Assembly (NCBI GenBank): GCA_029204225.1
Contig: MU832062.1
Span: forward strand, 1 to 64,000
Reading direction: 5' to 3'
Length of the DNA: 64,000 nucleotides
Origin: Diphasiastrum complanatum
Taxonomy: Eukaryota > Streptophyta > Lycopodiopsida > Lycopodiales > Lycopodiaceae
Below, piece by piece: positions 11,190 to 23,898 of this stretch. The stretch's first letter is position 1. Each line of letters begins with the position of its first letter. Below the pieces are notes generated by a model. The model was not told the origin of the DNA, did not search any database, and saw nothing but the letters and a program-made list of their open reading frames with translations. A program made the translations under genes and the position numbers.

Positions 11190-12880
11190 TGATCAATCAA
11201 TCAATCACTCTTGTGAGGCATTAAATGAACTCATTCAAGGTCCAAAGTAATATACTTTCACATGGTATCAGAGCCAATTACAAGATCATAAACCATTGAT
11301 CTAATACAAATCCATATTTAGCAAGTATTAGTGCTAAAAACTAGTATTGAGAGGGCGAGCTAGAATCTACATTTTGGGGAGGGAATATGATTTCAGACTT
11401 GGTAGGGATCCAAATCCGTACTATCTCCACGTGTGGGCACTTCTGAACCTGCATTTACTGCATGATATTCATTTGATCCATAAAAATTCAATTTGTGAGT
11501 TCTTGATGAGATTTTTGGTGCTAATCTTAGGAAAGACTCCAAGTTTGAGTGACCATTAATTAGATTTGAATTTGATTCATGACATCTAATTAATCTAGGC
11601 TAAAATTAAGACCTTTTTAAGTGATGTACAGGTCTTGAAAGTACATCAAGAAGAGTGAGGTAGATTGAGTCAATTCTTTTGTCCAAAAATAGCCAAGATT
11701 GGCAAGATTTGATTGTAAGTAGATTTCACATAATCTAATCTTCATTCCATCTTTGTGAGGGAGTGCTAGAACTAAGTTTATAACTCCATTTGTTGGATTA
11801 TAAATCTAATTTGAGTGAAACACTACAAAAGAGACGTTTGTGAGTTTCTAGAGTCAATCAAATCAATTTCTCGTTTGTGGAAATCACTAGTAAGATGAAA
11901 TCTATTGGAGCTTACCTTCTAGAAGCTAGTGAGAGATTGAATTCTACAAATTATGCTATTTGGAAGGTTAGGATGGAGTCACTAATGGTGCTCCAAGATT
12001 TTTATAAATTTTTGATTGAAGATGAAGATGAACCTCTAGGTGCACAAGAGTTGATCAGATACAAGAAAAGATCTAGACTAGTACTTCACTGTGTGAAGAT
12101 GAATGTAAGTAATGATCTTTTGAGAGAAGTATCATCTTGTACTAGTGCTAAAGAGGCTTGGGATTATTTGAAATCAATCTATGAAACAAGCCACACTTCT
12201 CCTCATGCTTAGAAACCAAATATTGCACAACATGAGAAGAAGTGAGGAGAGTGCACAAGACTATGTGCTTAGAATCAAGTCTCTAAATAAGGAGTTGGCT
12301 TCCATTGGAGAGAAGATTCATGATGGAGATCTTGTACAAGTGATTTTCAATGGCTTAGGAGATGAGTTCTCCAATATGGTTCAAAGTTTTGCCATCCAAG
12401 ACACTTGCCATCTATTGATAAGCTCCATAGGTGCTTGTGCCGAAAGAGTGTAGGATGCTCCATGCAAAAGCAAGGATGGATTCCTTATCATTGCAAGAAG
12501 GAGATGAGAGAGTAAATTTATCATTCAAGGGCAAGAAGAAGACAAATGGATCTAAGAAGGATCAAGAAAAGGAGGCCAAGGAGGAGGATCAAGCATCAAG
12601 TTCAAGGGAAAGAGACAAGTCAAAGCTAAAATGCTTCTTTTGTGAAAAGAAAGGGCATTTTGCATCCGAGTGCTACAAGAGGCAAAGAGCACAAGAGGAA
12701 GAGGACAAACAAGGAAACCATGCACATGAAGAGGAGGAGGATGAAGGAGATTTATTCTTGATGGCATCTACATCCTCACCAACAAGCAATGGCAATTCAA
12801 GAGACACTTGGTGGATTGATAGTGGGGCTAGCCCCCAAATGTCTTGTGAAAAGGACTTTTTCTGCCAAACTTGGCATTTT
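11190..12880 (+). mobile_element. Ty1/Copia element, 5' part only (family A)
   Basis: A fossil of the same family as the element at 17740-23609. A degraded LTR end (…TTTCACA, to 11262) is followed directly by a primer site complementary to initiator-Met tRNA (TGGTATCAGAGCC, 11263-11275), a leader of about 0.6 kb, gag from about 11890, a CCHC zinc knuckle near 12630-12670 and the first residues of the aspartic protease (WWIDSGAS) near 12810. Integrase, reverse transcriptase and 3' LTR are absent. It is broken in several places and is clearly older than the full-length copy. Confidence 0.85.
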
Positions 12881-13054
12881 GCATTGATGAACAACATACT
12901 TGCATGGTACAATATTTGTAGCAAGCCTAAAGTCAAGATGGATTGTTTTTCCATTTCAACACTCTTTGTAGATTGATAATAATGAGCAGATACAATTGGA
13001 ATGGAGATGACATAGCTAGTAGACATTTTGACTATTTCTTTGCTATGATGAGCA

Positions 13055-13270
13055 TGTGAAACTACTGTACTTTAGGAACATAAATGGATCTACAAAAGAT
13101 CCACAAGAGTGATTGGATGCTTGCTTAACAATCTATCAAAAAACTAGACACAAAAAAATTGATCTAGATTGGCAATTTGACAAACAACAAGCATTAACAA
13201 TCAAAAGCATTGATTAACATTGAAATCCGAGACCACACGTGTGCAAAAACACACTGATGCACGCACTAAA
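13055..13270 (-). mobile_element. LTR fragment of Copia family A, inverted
   Basis: TGTGAAACTACTGTACTTTA and the following 200 bases are the diverged reverse complement of the 3' end of the family A LTR (compare 23400-23609), including the shared CACACGTGTG block near 13234. It starts with the LTR terminal TG. No internal sequence is attached. The 12880-13054 stretch between it and the gag piece is unassigned. Confidence 0.7.
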
Positions 13271-13793
13271 TGTCATTTGGTATTGTGCACCCACTGTCCT
13301 TAAATACCAAGCTTACTAGGGACACCCTTAATTAGTATTAAGGCTAGGGTTTAGGGCTAGGGCACATGGTGTGTGGGGCAGGTGGGTGGCACACTCACAG
13401 GTGGCAAGGGTCCGCATGGGCATGGGGCAGCGCGGCACGGGCTAGGGCAAGGGTATTTTTGGGCAGTGGGGGGAGGCATGGTGTGCATGACGAGCATGGG
13501 CGGGCATGGACACGAGGCAACGGCGGGCTTGGACAACCGGGGGGGGGTGGTACGACGGGCACGGGAGTGGGCAAAACTATTCAAAAGAGAATCTTGAGGC
13601 ATGACACACCTCAATCGCATTGTGATTTCAATGAAAACTGACAAAGCAAGTGAATTTTTTTACCTTCATATCTACTTGCATAGTTTTCATCATAGCATCG
13701 GTAGGATCTGCTCCCAACAAGTGAGTTACCCCTATTTACTTTTCTCTTATTCTTGTTATGTTATGTTCTTAACCCATGCCATGCATAGTTGTC
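13271..13793. other. Spacer with a G-rich low-complexity block
   Basis: 13325-13580 is rich in GGG, GGGCATGG and GGGCAGG, with one run of 9 G near 13541. It sits in an otherwise AT-rich setting. Both strands give open frames of about 90 codons made of Gly/His or Pro/Cys, which are artefacts of composition. GGGTTTAGGGCTAGGG at 13347-13362 is only telomere-like. Confidence 0.4.
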
Positions 13794-14262
13794 CATGCTC
13801 AGCATAGAATCATGTTCGCAGCATAGCCTTCTATGCTCAACATAGAAGTCTATGCTAAGCATAGAAGACCAGAGAAGTCTATGCTCAGCATAAAAGTCTA
13901 AGCTCAACACAGAAATCTATGCTCAACATAGAAGTCTATGCTTAGCATAAAATTCTATGCCTTGCATAGAAGTGTGTTGTCAACATAGGAGTCTACGCTC
14001 AACATTGACTCTCGAGGCTCGTTGTAGACTCATGTTTGGGATGGAAGTCGATGCTGAGCATTGGTAGAAACAAAAACAAAAAGAAGATTTCAAAATTTTT
14101 TTCATGAAAATTGTACCACATAGACTTCTATGCCAAAGCATAGAAGTTCAAGTCAAGACTCAAGGTCTATGCTAAGCATATAAGTCTGTGCTATGCATAG
14201 ACTTCTATGCTCAACATAGACCATCGAAACTCGGTTGGACTTCTATGCTTAGCATAGAAGAC
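13794..14262. repeat. Palindromic minisatellite, TCTATGC-N3-GCATAGA type
   Basis: A run of about 15-20 imperfect units, each a near-palindrome of the form TCTATGCTNAGCATAGA followed by AG or a few bases, so units repeat about every 20 bases. A 14060-14120 stretch is largely free of it. Isolated units recur outside the block (CTATGCCTAGCATAG near 16516). Each unit can fold on itself and neighbouring units can pair. Confidence 0.8.
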
Positions 14263-17200
14263 TTATAAGAAATTATTTTTTAACTGAATTACTTAAAAAA
14301 TCATGAATTTTTCTTAAAAAAATTGAAATTATTAATGAGTTTGTTGTCAAAAAACAAATTTTTTTCTAATTTTGTATGATTTTCTTCTTTTTGCAGCCTT
14401 TTTAATATATTTCATCTTGAATATTGATCATGTCAAAAGTCACTTTTAATTTTTTTTGGAAAACCAAGAGATGTTCTAATAAGATAAGAGCAAGTTTATG
14501 TTTTATGTTACTAAGGGATTACATGATACTTGCCCCAAAGAGCTATTTATCTGGGTAGCAAAAAAAACAAGAAAAGGTGACACAATGTTTATGTTGAAGG
14601 GAGAGTCCTTGAGGATCAGCCAGATGATGTGGAGCAAGATAAAATGTGCAGAATTTTTATTAAGAAAATAAGAATGTTGTGGCTGCTTTGGGTGTGGAAA
14701 AGGACCCAGTTTAATTCTAGAAGTTCTAAGGCTGTTGCTTTGGCAAAAGGTAAAGGGCAATCCTCGAGCGATTCTTCCAACAAATCCCTTACACCTTCAG
14801 CAGAGACAACTAGACCTAATCCAACATTAGCCTCCAAAAAAAACATTTGTCCTTTCTAGTAAAGTTGCACCAGAGGCCGAGCCAGGAATTAGAAGTTGTC
14901 CTAAACAAACAGTAAAAAGACACAGAGTTGTCCAATCTGAAGAATAAAAAATGAAGAATGAAGAATATGCTTATAATCTCCCTGGGTCCTCCATCAAGCC
15001 CCTTGGAAGCTCTTATGAAATTTCAAAAATACATGACCAAATTCATTTAACTAAGAAAATAAGAGAAACTACTATAATACTAGATATTGACCAATGTCAT
15101 AGACCCCCAATTGATCTAGTAATTGGAAAAAGGCCAATAGAAGTCTGTGAATCCAGTGAGACGCATGTACATAATTTAAAAATTAAATTTAAAGATCATA
15201 CTCTAAGCAATAGTTACTCTATTTGTTGTTCTAGTTGATTCTAGCGAGTGTCCCTCTATAGATAGCTTTGATTTTGCTGCTCTAGATTTTTTTGTCCTCG
15301 GTGGTATCTATAGCTTACAAGCTCGTAAGTAGATTGCCAAAGAATAACCATCACACATACCCTCCTTTCATAGTGTCTCGACTGTTGCATTTGCTGGATT
15401 GACTGTCGATGAAAAAAAGCTCCTCACTTGGAACCACAACATTGACCAGGACTATAGAATGAAAATGACGGTCATCCAAAGAATTCGATTCTTTCACAAA
15501 GAGGATTTGAGGTGTGTAAATGATGGAGAAGTCAAAATACTGGAGTTAAAAGCACTATGTGCTCAAGAGACTGCCTTGTCTTTCGATTTAAAGGATCATG
15601 CACAAATTTTAACGAAATATGACAATTTTTTTCAGCTTGCATTTTGAAGTGGTCAAACATTTTACATATCTAAGCATTGCATAGTTTTCCTCTGTTTAAA
15701 GGATTTAAAATGAATGATTTGTTATTTTATTTTCATATTTTGTTCATTGTTTCAGTTTTGGTCTCTTGTTGACAAAATATTTGATAAATGGGAGAAGTTT
15801 GAAATTAAGGGCCAACTTGTTCAAGGTGCTTCAAAGTCCAAGAAAAAAACTAGCGCTGGCTCTCAAAGCGTGAAGCCCATTGCAACTGATATGGGTATGT
15901 CAGAAGGAAAAAATATACAGGGAATCAGCTCAATTGAGCTAATTGTAAGTGTTCTAGCGAGAGTTGCTGATGGTCAACTGTCTTTAGCTAAGATGGGCAA
16001 AGAATTCCAAAGGTAGAAAATATTATATACTTACTAAAATAAATTTGTGTGAAATCTAACAATTAAAACACATTTTATTGATTTGATATTAACAATCAAC
16101 ATTTTATTTTCAGACACAAATTATTATGAAAGTCCAAGAAGCCCTTGTCACAGGGTTAAACTACAAGGATTTTGATGAGTGACAAAGGGTCTTTTCCTTG
16201 AGTTCAAGGAATGAGACTATTAGCCCATTTTTTATTCTTTTTAGAGATATGGTGCGTTTTTAACCATGCTAATAAGCATAGAGTCAATGTTTTAAAGAGA
16301 TGCCTTTACAAATTCCTAGCTATATATTACCATTCATTTTCATGCTAAAGCAAAGGCTTTCATTCTAGCTTGGCAATCAGCAAGTGTCTAGAAAGCTTTG
16401 TTAGAAGTTTGTAATGTTGGCATAGAAAATCTTGTTTGGTAAGTTTCTATTACATCAAAATGATTTTTAAAATGTTTCAAGCTAATATTGCTTTGTAATA
16501 TGTTTTTTATATGTTCTATGCCTAGCATAGAGATCTATGCTATGGAACTATACTCAAATTTTAGATTTTAGATGCATTATCTCTTAAAGTTTTATTTGAA
16601 CTAAAAATGCATTGTGAAAGAATTCTATTTACTTAATTTTATTACAAATTTTAGTACTGTTCTATTTTAAGCATAGAAATTTGTTTTTAAAATTCTTAAT
16701 ATTTTAACTAAATCTTATATTACAAATCTTTTGTGCTAGGATTTATAATATTTGATCTCTTTCAATCAGAAAACAACATATGATGGCTAGCATGTTTTCA
16801 GGTAAAAAAGACTATTATTCATATGCCATTTCTTTTGTTAACATTAACTGTTTTGCATAAATAAGAACTTATGATTCCATATATTGGATATCTTATCAAA
16901 GAGGACCACAATGTTCTTTCTTGGATTTTTAGCAGAACAAGCCATCCAGATATCATAAAGGATCATATGAATGGTACAACACTTAGTGTTTCTAAAAGAG
17001 GTGATTTTTTTTATGGAATGGCATTTAGCTGGAGACTTGAAGACATTGAAAAGTATGTTCAATGTATCTCATGGAGCAAACTCGAAACATCCATGTCTAT
17101 ACTGTATGGAATCATCAAAAGACATTTCAAGGAGCATAGGACTTTCAAGAGATATTGAAGATCCCAAGTTGAAACCAGTACTACCAATTCCTCTAGAGAA

Positions 17201-17280
17201 TGTTCATATTTGCATGCTTCATGATCATAGAGAAATTAATATACCTTCATATTTTGTTTGCATGGAATACTAAGCCAGGT
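14263..17280 (+). pseudogene. Decayed transposase-like region of unclassified family
   Basis: Many short plus-strand frames separated by gaps. Support is best at 16871-17273: HLAGDLKTLKSMFNVSHGA followed by NSKHPCLYCMESSKD, with a CxxC pair, then LPIPLENVHICMLHDHREI. This order (GDLK..L...A/GNSK.PC..C) is one I associate with uncharacterised transposase-like proteins in other eukaryotes. I cannot name the superfamily. Frames at 14629-14859, 15399-15647 and 15714-16016 could be other exons of the same element, but nothing in them is recognisable. The region is broken many times. A possible C-terminal piece of the same family is at 62651-62908. Confidence 0.4.
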
Positions 17281-17739
17281 CATCATCAAAACAAGCAATA
17301 GCTCAATTAGAGGAAGTGTTGTCAAAAGCGGGTCTTCATAAAGGACATGTTAAAATACAAAAAGATGAAATGCTTTCGGGAAAAGCAGGAAACATACCTA
17401 GTAAACCAAGCATAGGAGGAGCCAAAGCTTGTCAATTTTTTAAAAGTTGACAAGGATCCAATACTTGATTTGGAAAGATTTAAAAATCCAAGAACTCTTG
17501 GACATAGGTGGCCAATTCTTGGTTTCCCATTCAGTAGTTAATAAAGCGAACTTTACATTCAACATCGTCAATCATGAAAAACCCTTATGGAATTCCTCCA
17601 GGAATTCCTCCAGGAATTCAGCCCAAGTCACCGGTTTCACACACAGTTTCCTCCACCCAGAGGAGGCCTTGCTCTCAAGAAACAACAAAATCGACAAAGA
17701 TTCGATTTTTTCTATTGGGACATTGGGTAGCTGAAAGAG
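17281..17739. repeat. Older repeat, left part, split by the young Copia
   Basis: 17500-17739 (GGTTTCCCATTC, AGTTAATAAAGCGAA, GGAATTC repeated, CACCCAGAGGAGGCC) resembles 39970-40190. The continuation after the Copia element (23610-23700: CAACAG.TTATCCA, CTTCGGGGCGTTAAC) resembles 40195-40260 (AACTTTGGGGCATTTTAAAC). One older repeat was therefore cut by the insertion at AAGAG. A short tandem GGAATTCCTCCA doublet lies at 17590-17616. Confidence 0.6.
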
Positions 17740-18430
17740 TGTGAAAAATTGCCTACATTGGCAAATCTAGCCATGTAGAATATTGTACATTTTGTCAATA
17801 TTGTTTGTTGGTTACTTGAATGGCCAAAGTGCCACTTGTACATACACACCTAAAGTAGGTTACCACGAGTCAAGAGGAGTGGTTGTGTCTATTTGGTAAT
17901 GATTCCTACTTTGTAGGATCTAGACCATGATTTATGATGAGATTTGTACCTACCATGCACCTACCAAGCATGACTCTTGGATCTAGGCTAGGGTTTTCAC
18001 ATTAGGGCAAGAAAGTGGAGTCTACTTCCTTATTACATGCTGGATTTTCACCTAACTTTGCAAAGGAAGTGTGTTTTACTATGTATTTCCATTCTCCATA
18101 GTGAGTAGATAGAAACTTTTTGGAGCCTCAAGGAGAAACTCGAGTTTCCTCTCATTGTATGGTGATTACTCTATTTTTCCAATGAAACCCAGCTTTGGCA
18201 CTTTGTAAACACTGTCTACAGGCCGTACTACAGCCTTATTTCCACACGTGTGGAGTTGGATTAGACTATTTGATCAATGCTTTGATTGTCTCTACTTGTT
18301 TCCTATCAAGCTGCTAAACTAGATCTTGTTTTCTGATGACTAGTTTCTGATAGATTGTTTAACAAGCATACAATCACCTTGTGGATCATTCAAAGATCCA
18401 TTTATGGTCCTTAGTACTGTACTTTTCACA
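17740..18430 (+). repeat. 5' LTR of the young Copia element
   Basis: Begins TGTGAAAAATTGCC and ends GTACTTTTCACA. It contains the palindrome CACACGTGTG, shared with other family members in the window. Confidence 0.95.
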
Positions 18431-18442
18431 TGGTATCAGAGC
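18431..18442 (+). other. Primer binding site (initiator-Met tRNA)
   Basis: TGGTATCAGAGC immediately follows the 5' LTR. It is complementary to the 3' end of plant initiator-Met tRNA, the usual Copia primer. Confidence 0.9.
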
Positions 18443-21400
18443 CAAGTACAAGGCCATTGATCTGTGTTTGAATCTAATCCAGTTTTAGCAGGTTTTGGTG
18501 CAAAAAGCTAGTATTGGAAGGGCGAGCTGGTATCCAGTTTTTGGTGAGGGGATTTGATCCCAAACTTTTTCAGGATCAAAATCCGTACTGTTCACACGTG
18601 TGGGCATCTCTGAACCAGCATTTAATAACCCATATTCATTGGATCATAGAAAATTCATATGGTGTCAGTTTGATGTAATTTTTGGTGCAAATCCTAGGAT
18701 AAGCTACAAGATCACTTGCCATTGATTGGTTTTGAATTTTTTTTCATGAAAACTAATTAATCTAGGCTGATTTCAGACCTTCTTAAAGTGGAAACCAGGT
18801 CTTGAAAGTACATCAAAGTGAATGAGAGAGATAGAGTCAGTTTTTGTCCAAGAATAGCCAAGATTGGCAAGATTTGCTTGAGTGTAGTTTTCATCTCATC
18901 TTATCTTCATTCCAGCTTGTGAGGGAGTGATAGAATTGTGATTACAAATCCATCTGTTGGATTAGAAGTCAACATTTGAGTGAAACACTGCAAGTTAGAA
19001 ACCTTTGTGAGTTTCAAGTCCAAACAAATCTATATCTTGTGTGTAGAATCTTGCTAGTAAGATGGGATCAGTGGGAGCCTACCTTCTAGAAGCTAGTGAG
19101 AGGTTAAATTCTACCAATTATGCTATTTGGAAAGTGAGGATGGAGTCACTAATGGTGCTCCAGGATCTTTATGAGTTTCTAATAGATGATGAAGATGAAC
19201 CTCTAGGTGCACAGGAATTAGTGAGATACAAGAAGAGGTCTAGGCTTGCACTTCACTGTATTAAGATGAATGTAAGCAATGATCTTTTAAGGGAAGTATC
19301 ATCATGTAAGAGTGCTAAAGAGGCTTGGGAATCTTTAAAATCTATCTATGAGTCTAGTAACACTTCGAGGGTTCTCATGCTTAGGAATCAGATTCTACAA
19401 AGCATGAAGAGGAGTGATGAGAGTGCACAAGATTATGTGCTAAGAATCAAGTCTCTTAATAGGGAGTTAGCTTCCATTGGAGAGAAGATTCAAGATAGTG
19501 AGCTTGTTCAGATTGTCCTAAATGGTCTAGGGAGTGGCTTTACAAATTTGGTCCAAAGCTTTGCAATCCAAGACACTTTGCCTACTATAGAAAAGCTACA
19601 CAGTGTATTAGTAGCTGAAGAGTGTAGGATGTTGCATACCAATGCAAGAATGAATGCTATTTCTCTGCAGGATGGTGATGAGAAAGCTAATTTCTCATTC
19701 AAAAGCAAGAAGAAGACCAATGGCAAGAAGAAGCACTTCAAGGAGACCAAGGAGGAGGATGAGGCTTCAAGCTCAAAGGGCAAGATCAAAGACAAGTCCA
19801 AGTACAAATGTTTTTTCTGTGGAAAGAAAGGACATTTTGTATCAAAATGTCTCAAGAAGAAGAAGGCACAAGAGAGCAAACAAAGCAACATTGCACATCA
19901 GGAGGAAGAGGAGGATGAAGAGTCATCCTTGATGGTTTCCAACAAACCACCATCATCCAAGAGCAACACCAATGATTCTTGGTGGATTGATAGTGGGGCA
20001 AGTTCCCACATGACATATCAAAAGGACATATTCTCCACCTTACTTTCTTACAATGACTTACATAGATCAATCTATACTGCAAGTAGTCAAGAATGTAAGA
20101 TAAGTGGAATAGGAACAATTCCCTTGTATGTGGGATCATCCAAAAGGATGAATCTAGATAATGTTCTTTATGTTCCTAAGTTAACCAAGAATTTGCTTAG
20201 TGTTGGCCAGTCAATGGATAATGGCCTAGATGTACAATTTAAGCATGGAGTTTGTTCCATCCTTAGAAATGATGAATGTATAGCCAAAGGCTTTAAGCAA
20301 GGTAGATTGTTTAAGCTTGATGCTAATATTGCAGTGGAGAGTGTTAACTTGGCAAAGGTGGATCTATCAAAGGTGGAACTGTGGCACAAAAGGTTGGGCC
20401 ACCCCAACTACAAAGCCATGGAATCTATGGCTACAAAGGAGCTTGCAGTTGGACTCCCCAAGCATTTGTCAAAGTGTGGGAAGAGATGTGAAGCGTGCAG
20501 CCTCTCAAAGGCTCACAAGCTACCCTTCTCAAGATCTACATCAAGATCAAACTCTCCTCTTGAACTCATCCATTCGGATGTTCATAGTTTTTCACATGAG
20601 TCTAATGGTGGTGCCAAGTACTATGTAATCTTCATTGATGACTATTCTAGATTTTGTTGGATGTACCTCTTGTCTAGCAAATCAATGGTGTTTGATTCTT
20701 TTGTAAAGTTCAAGACTTTGGTAGAAAATCAACTTAGTACCAAGATTAAGGTATTAAGGAGCGATAATGGAGGTGAATATGTCTCCAATAAGTTGATTGA
20801 CTTTTGTATTTCTAATGGCATAAAGAGGGAGTTGTCATGTCCATACACCCCTCAACAAAATGGAGTGAGTGAGAGAAGAAATAGATCTCTTTGTGAGTGT
20901 GATAAGGCCTTAAGGCTAGATGCTTCTCTATCCAAACCATTTTGGGGTGAAGCAATAACTTGTGCTAACTATTTGTGCAATAGATTGCCAAACCAAGCCA
21001 TTGGAGGAATCACACCATTTGAAGCTCTATTTGGAGAGAAGCCCAATCTCAAAGATCTCAAAGTTTTTGGATCCACTTGCTATGTACACCAATCCTTGGA
21101 TAAGAGAAGGAGGTAGGGATGTTATTTTTTTATGAAGGACATGCTTGTGATTTGGATGATAATGCTACTAATCATCTTGATGCCAAGGATCATGCTAGGA
21201 TGGAGGAGGAGCTTCCAAGTGAAGAAGAACTTGAGGATCCACCTCAAGATGCAAGAACTCCAAGAACTTCAAGAAGATCTACAAGGGCAAGATCCGAGCC
21301 ATTGAGGCTCACCTATGATGGTCAAGGTGATCAAAGGGAAGGCTCATCATCTTTCACATCTTACACCTTTCTTACTTCAATGTTAGATGAGCCAACATGC

Positions 21401-22918
21401 TATGAAGATGCTTGTAAGTCTAAAAGTTGGATGGATGCTATGCAAGTAGAGTATGATGCTCTTATTGAGAATCATACTTGGGATCTTGTGGATCTTCCTC
21501 AAGGGAAGAAACCTCTTGATTGCAAGTGGGTATCTAGATTGAAGTATAATCAAGATGGATCAATAAGCAAGCATAAAGCTAGGCTTGTTGCCAAAGGTTT
21601 TTTACAAACCAAAGACATTGACTATGATGAGACTTTTGCTCCTGAGGCTAAGCTTGTTACTATTAGGTTGATCATTAGTCTTTCTACAACCTTCAATTGG
21701 GAGCTATTCCAACTTGACTTCACAAATGCATTCCTCAATGGTTATTTGGAGGAAGAGATCTACATGAGGCAACCCGAGGGCTTCATCAAGGCAAAGCATG
21801 AAGGAAATGTGTGTTTTTTGAAGAAGAGCCTTTATGGGCTCAAGCAAGCACCTCGAGCACGGTACTCTAGGCTAAACTCTTTTCTCATTTCCATCAATTT
21901 TGTAATGAGTGACTATGATCCATCATTGTATATAAGTTTTCATGATGGCATGATCATTATTCTTGTTTTGTATGTAGATGACATTATCTTGAGTGGTAAT
22001 TGCTTTAGCAAAAGAGTTTAAGATGGTAGATCTCGGCCTATTGAGCTTCATTCTTGGAATAGAGGTTATTAGAGAATGTGATTTTAGCTTCATTTGTCAA
22101 TATAAATATGCTACATCCATCCTAGATAGATTTGGAATGAAGAATTGTAAAGGCATTGAGACACCAATGGAGCAACATGTAAAAGCATCTATTGGTTGTG
22201 ATGAAGCATCCTTTGAGGACATCACATTATATAGAAGGCTTATTGGCTCCTTGATCTATTTAACTATAACTAGACCTGATCTTAGTTATAGTGTTGGAAA
22301 GTTAAGCCAATTCATGCAAAGTCCTCTAGTTTCACATTGGAAGATGGCCAAAAGAGTTCTTAGATACATTTCATTCACTAAGAACTTTGGTATTTTGTAT
22401 AGAGGAACTAATCTTGGCTTAAGAGCCTATAGTGACTCAGATTTTGCAGGTGACAAAGTAGATAGAAGATCAACAAGTGCCTTTGCCACCTTTCTATGTG
22501 ATGGAGTAGTATCATGGCTTTCCAAAAAGCAAGATACCATCTCCCTATCTTCCACAGAATCCGAATACAAGGCCTTGACATCAACATGCAAGGAGGTCTT
22601 GTGGCTCAAAAGGCTATTGGTGGAGCTTCACGTCATGGAGGAGGAGATCCCTATCATCTATTGTGACAACCAATCAGCCCAATCACTTGCACTAATCCTA
22701 CATTCCATGCAAGGAGCAAACACATCGAAATTGCTCATCATTTCGTGAGGCAAAAAGTGCAAGCTAAAGAGATCAAGCTCCAACACGTGCCATCATCAAG
22801 TTGCTTGGCTGATTTGTTTACTAAACCTTTACCTAAAGATTCATTTGTCAAGCTTAGATCTTCAATTGGAGTTATTGATAAAAGCATTGTGATCTCCAAG
22901 GCTAGATTTGAGGAGGAG

Positions 22919-23609
22919 TGTGAAAAATTGCCTACATTGGCAAATCTAGCCATGTAGAATATTGTACATTTTGTCAATATTGTTTGTTGGTTACTTGAAT
23001 GGCCAAAGTGCCACTTGTACATACACACCTAAAGTAGGTTACCACGAGTCAAGAGGAGTGGTTGTGTCTATTTGGTAGTGATTCCTACTTTGTAGGATCT
23101 AGACCATGATTTATGATGAGATTTGTACCTACCATGCACCTACCAAGCATGACTCTTGGATCTAGGCTAGGGTTTTCACATTAGGGCAAGAAAGTGGAGT
23201 CTACTTCCTTATTACATGCTGGATTTTCACCTAACTTTGCAAAGGAAGTGTGTTTTACTATGTATTTCCATTCTCCATAGTGAGTAGATAGAAACTTTTT
23301 GGAGCCTCAAGGAGAAACTCGAGTTTCCTCTCATTGTATGGTGATTACTCTATTTTTCCAATGAAACCCAACTTTGGCACTTTGTAAACACTGTCTACAG
23401 GCCGTACTACAGCCTTATTTCCACACGTGTGGAGTTGGATTAGACTATTTGATCAATGCTTTGATTGTCTCTACTTGTTTCCTATCAAGCTGCTAAACTA
23501 GATCTTGTTTTCTGATGACTAGTTTCTGATAGATTGTTTAACAAGCATACAATCACCTTGTGGATCATTCAAAGATCCATTTATGGTCCTTAGTACTGTA
23601 CTTTTCACA
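22919..23609 (+). repeat. 3' LTR of the young Copia element
   Basis: Same length as the 5' LTR and almost the same sequence. It is followed by the second AAGAG target copy. Confidence 0.95.
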
Positions 23610-23759
23610 AAGAGCTCAACCAACAGTTTATCCAATCTTCCACAAACTTCGGGGCGTTAACCGAAAAAAAAAAACTCCAATTTGCCTTAGGCCCTTACCC
23701 CCATACCCACCTCTTTGCATGCATGCTAAAAACATTAAACTTAATCTAACTCCCTCAAA

Positions 23760-23827
23760 CCCCCCCCCCCCCCCCTTCCCCCCCTCCCTCCCTCACGACC
23801 CTGCTAGCCCGAGACCTACTAGAAGAC

Positions 23828-23895
<68 letters not shown>
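23760..23895. repeat. Poly-C run and (AG)n microsatellite
   Basis: A run of 16 C (23760-23775) is followed by C-rich sequence and then about 33 AG units (23830-23895). The open frame across it (Pro-rich then Arg/Glu repeats) is an artefact. Confidence 0.95.

Positions 23896-23898
<3 letters not shown>

Larger units (their letters stand above)
17740..23609 (+). mobile_element. Ty1/Copia retrotransposon, full length, young (family A)
   Basis: 5870 bp with TG...CA LTRs at 17740-18430 and 22919-23609, both 691 bp, differing by about 2 bases by eye. It has a 5-bp target duplication AAGAG (17735-17739 and 23610-23614). The primer site follows the 5' LTR and a purine tract (GAGGAGGAG) precedes the 3' LTR. 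The order of parts is Copia: gag from 19062, CCHC knuckle near 19805-19850, protease (WWIDSGASSHMT) near 19980, GAG-pre-integrase and integrase (DDYSRF, SDNGGEY) about 20370-21000, reverse transcriptase (YVDDIIL) about 21400-22000, RNase H about 22420-22740. It looks nearly whole, with perhaps two to four breaks. Near-identical LTRs imply a recent insertion. Confidence 0.95.

Noticed and set aside
11821-11837. CACTACAAAAGAGACG as a CACTA transposon terminus
   Set aside because: It lies in the leader of the Copia family A copy and aligns with the same leader position in the full-length element near 18985 (CACTGCAAGTTAG), so the resemblance is chance.
13347-13362. GGGTTTAGGGCTAGGG as an interstitial telomere
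   Set aside because: Only one telomere-like unit plus a variant; no array.
13357-13644. Overlapping frames on both strands in a G-rich block
   Set aside because: Gly/His and Pro/Cys composition only; no domain.
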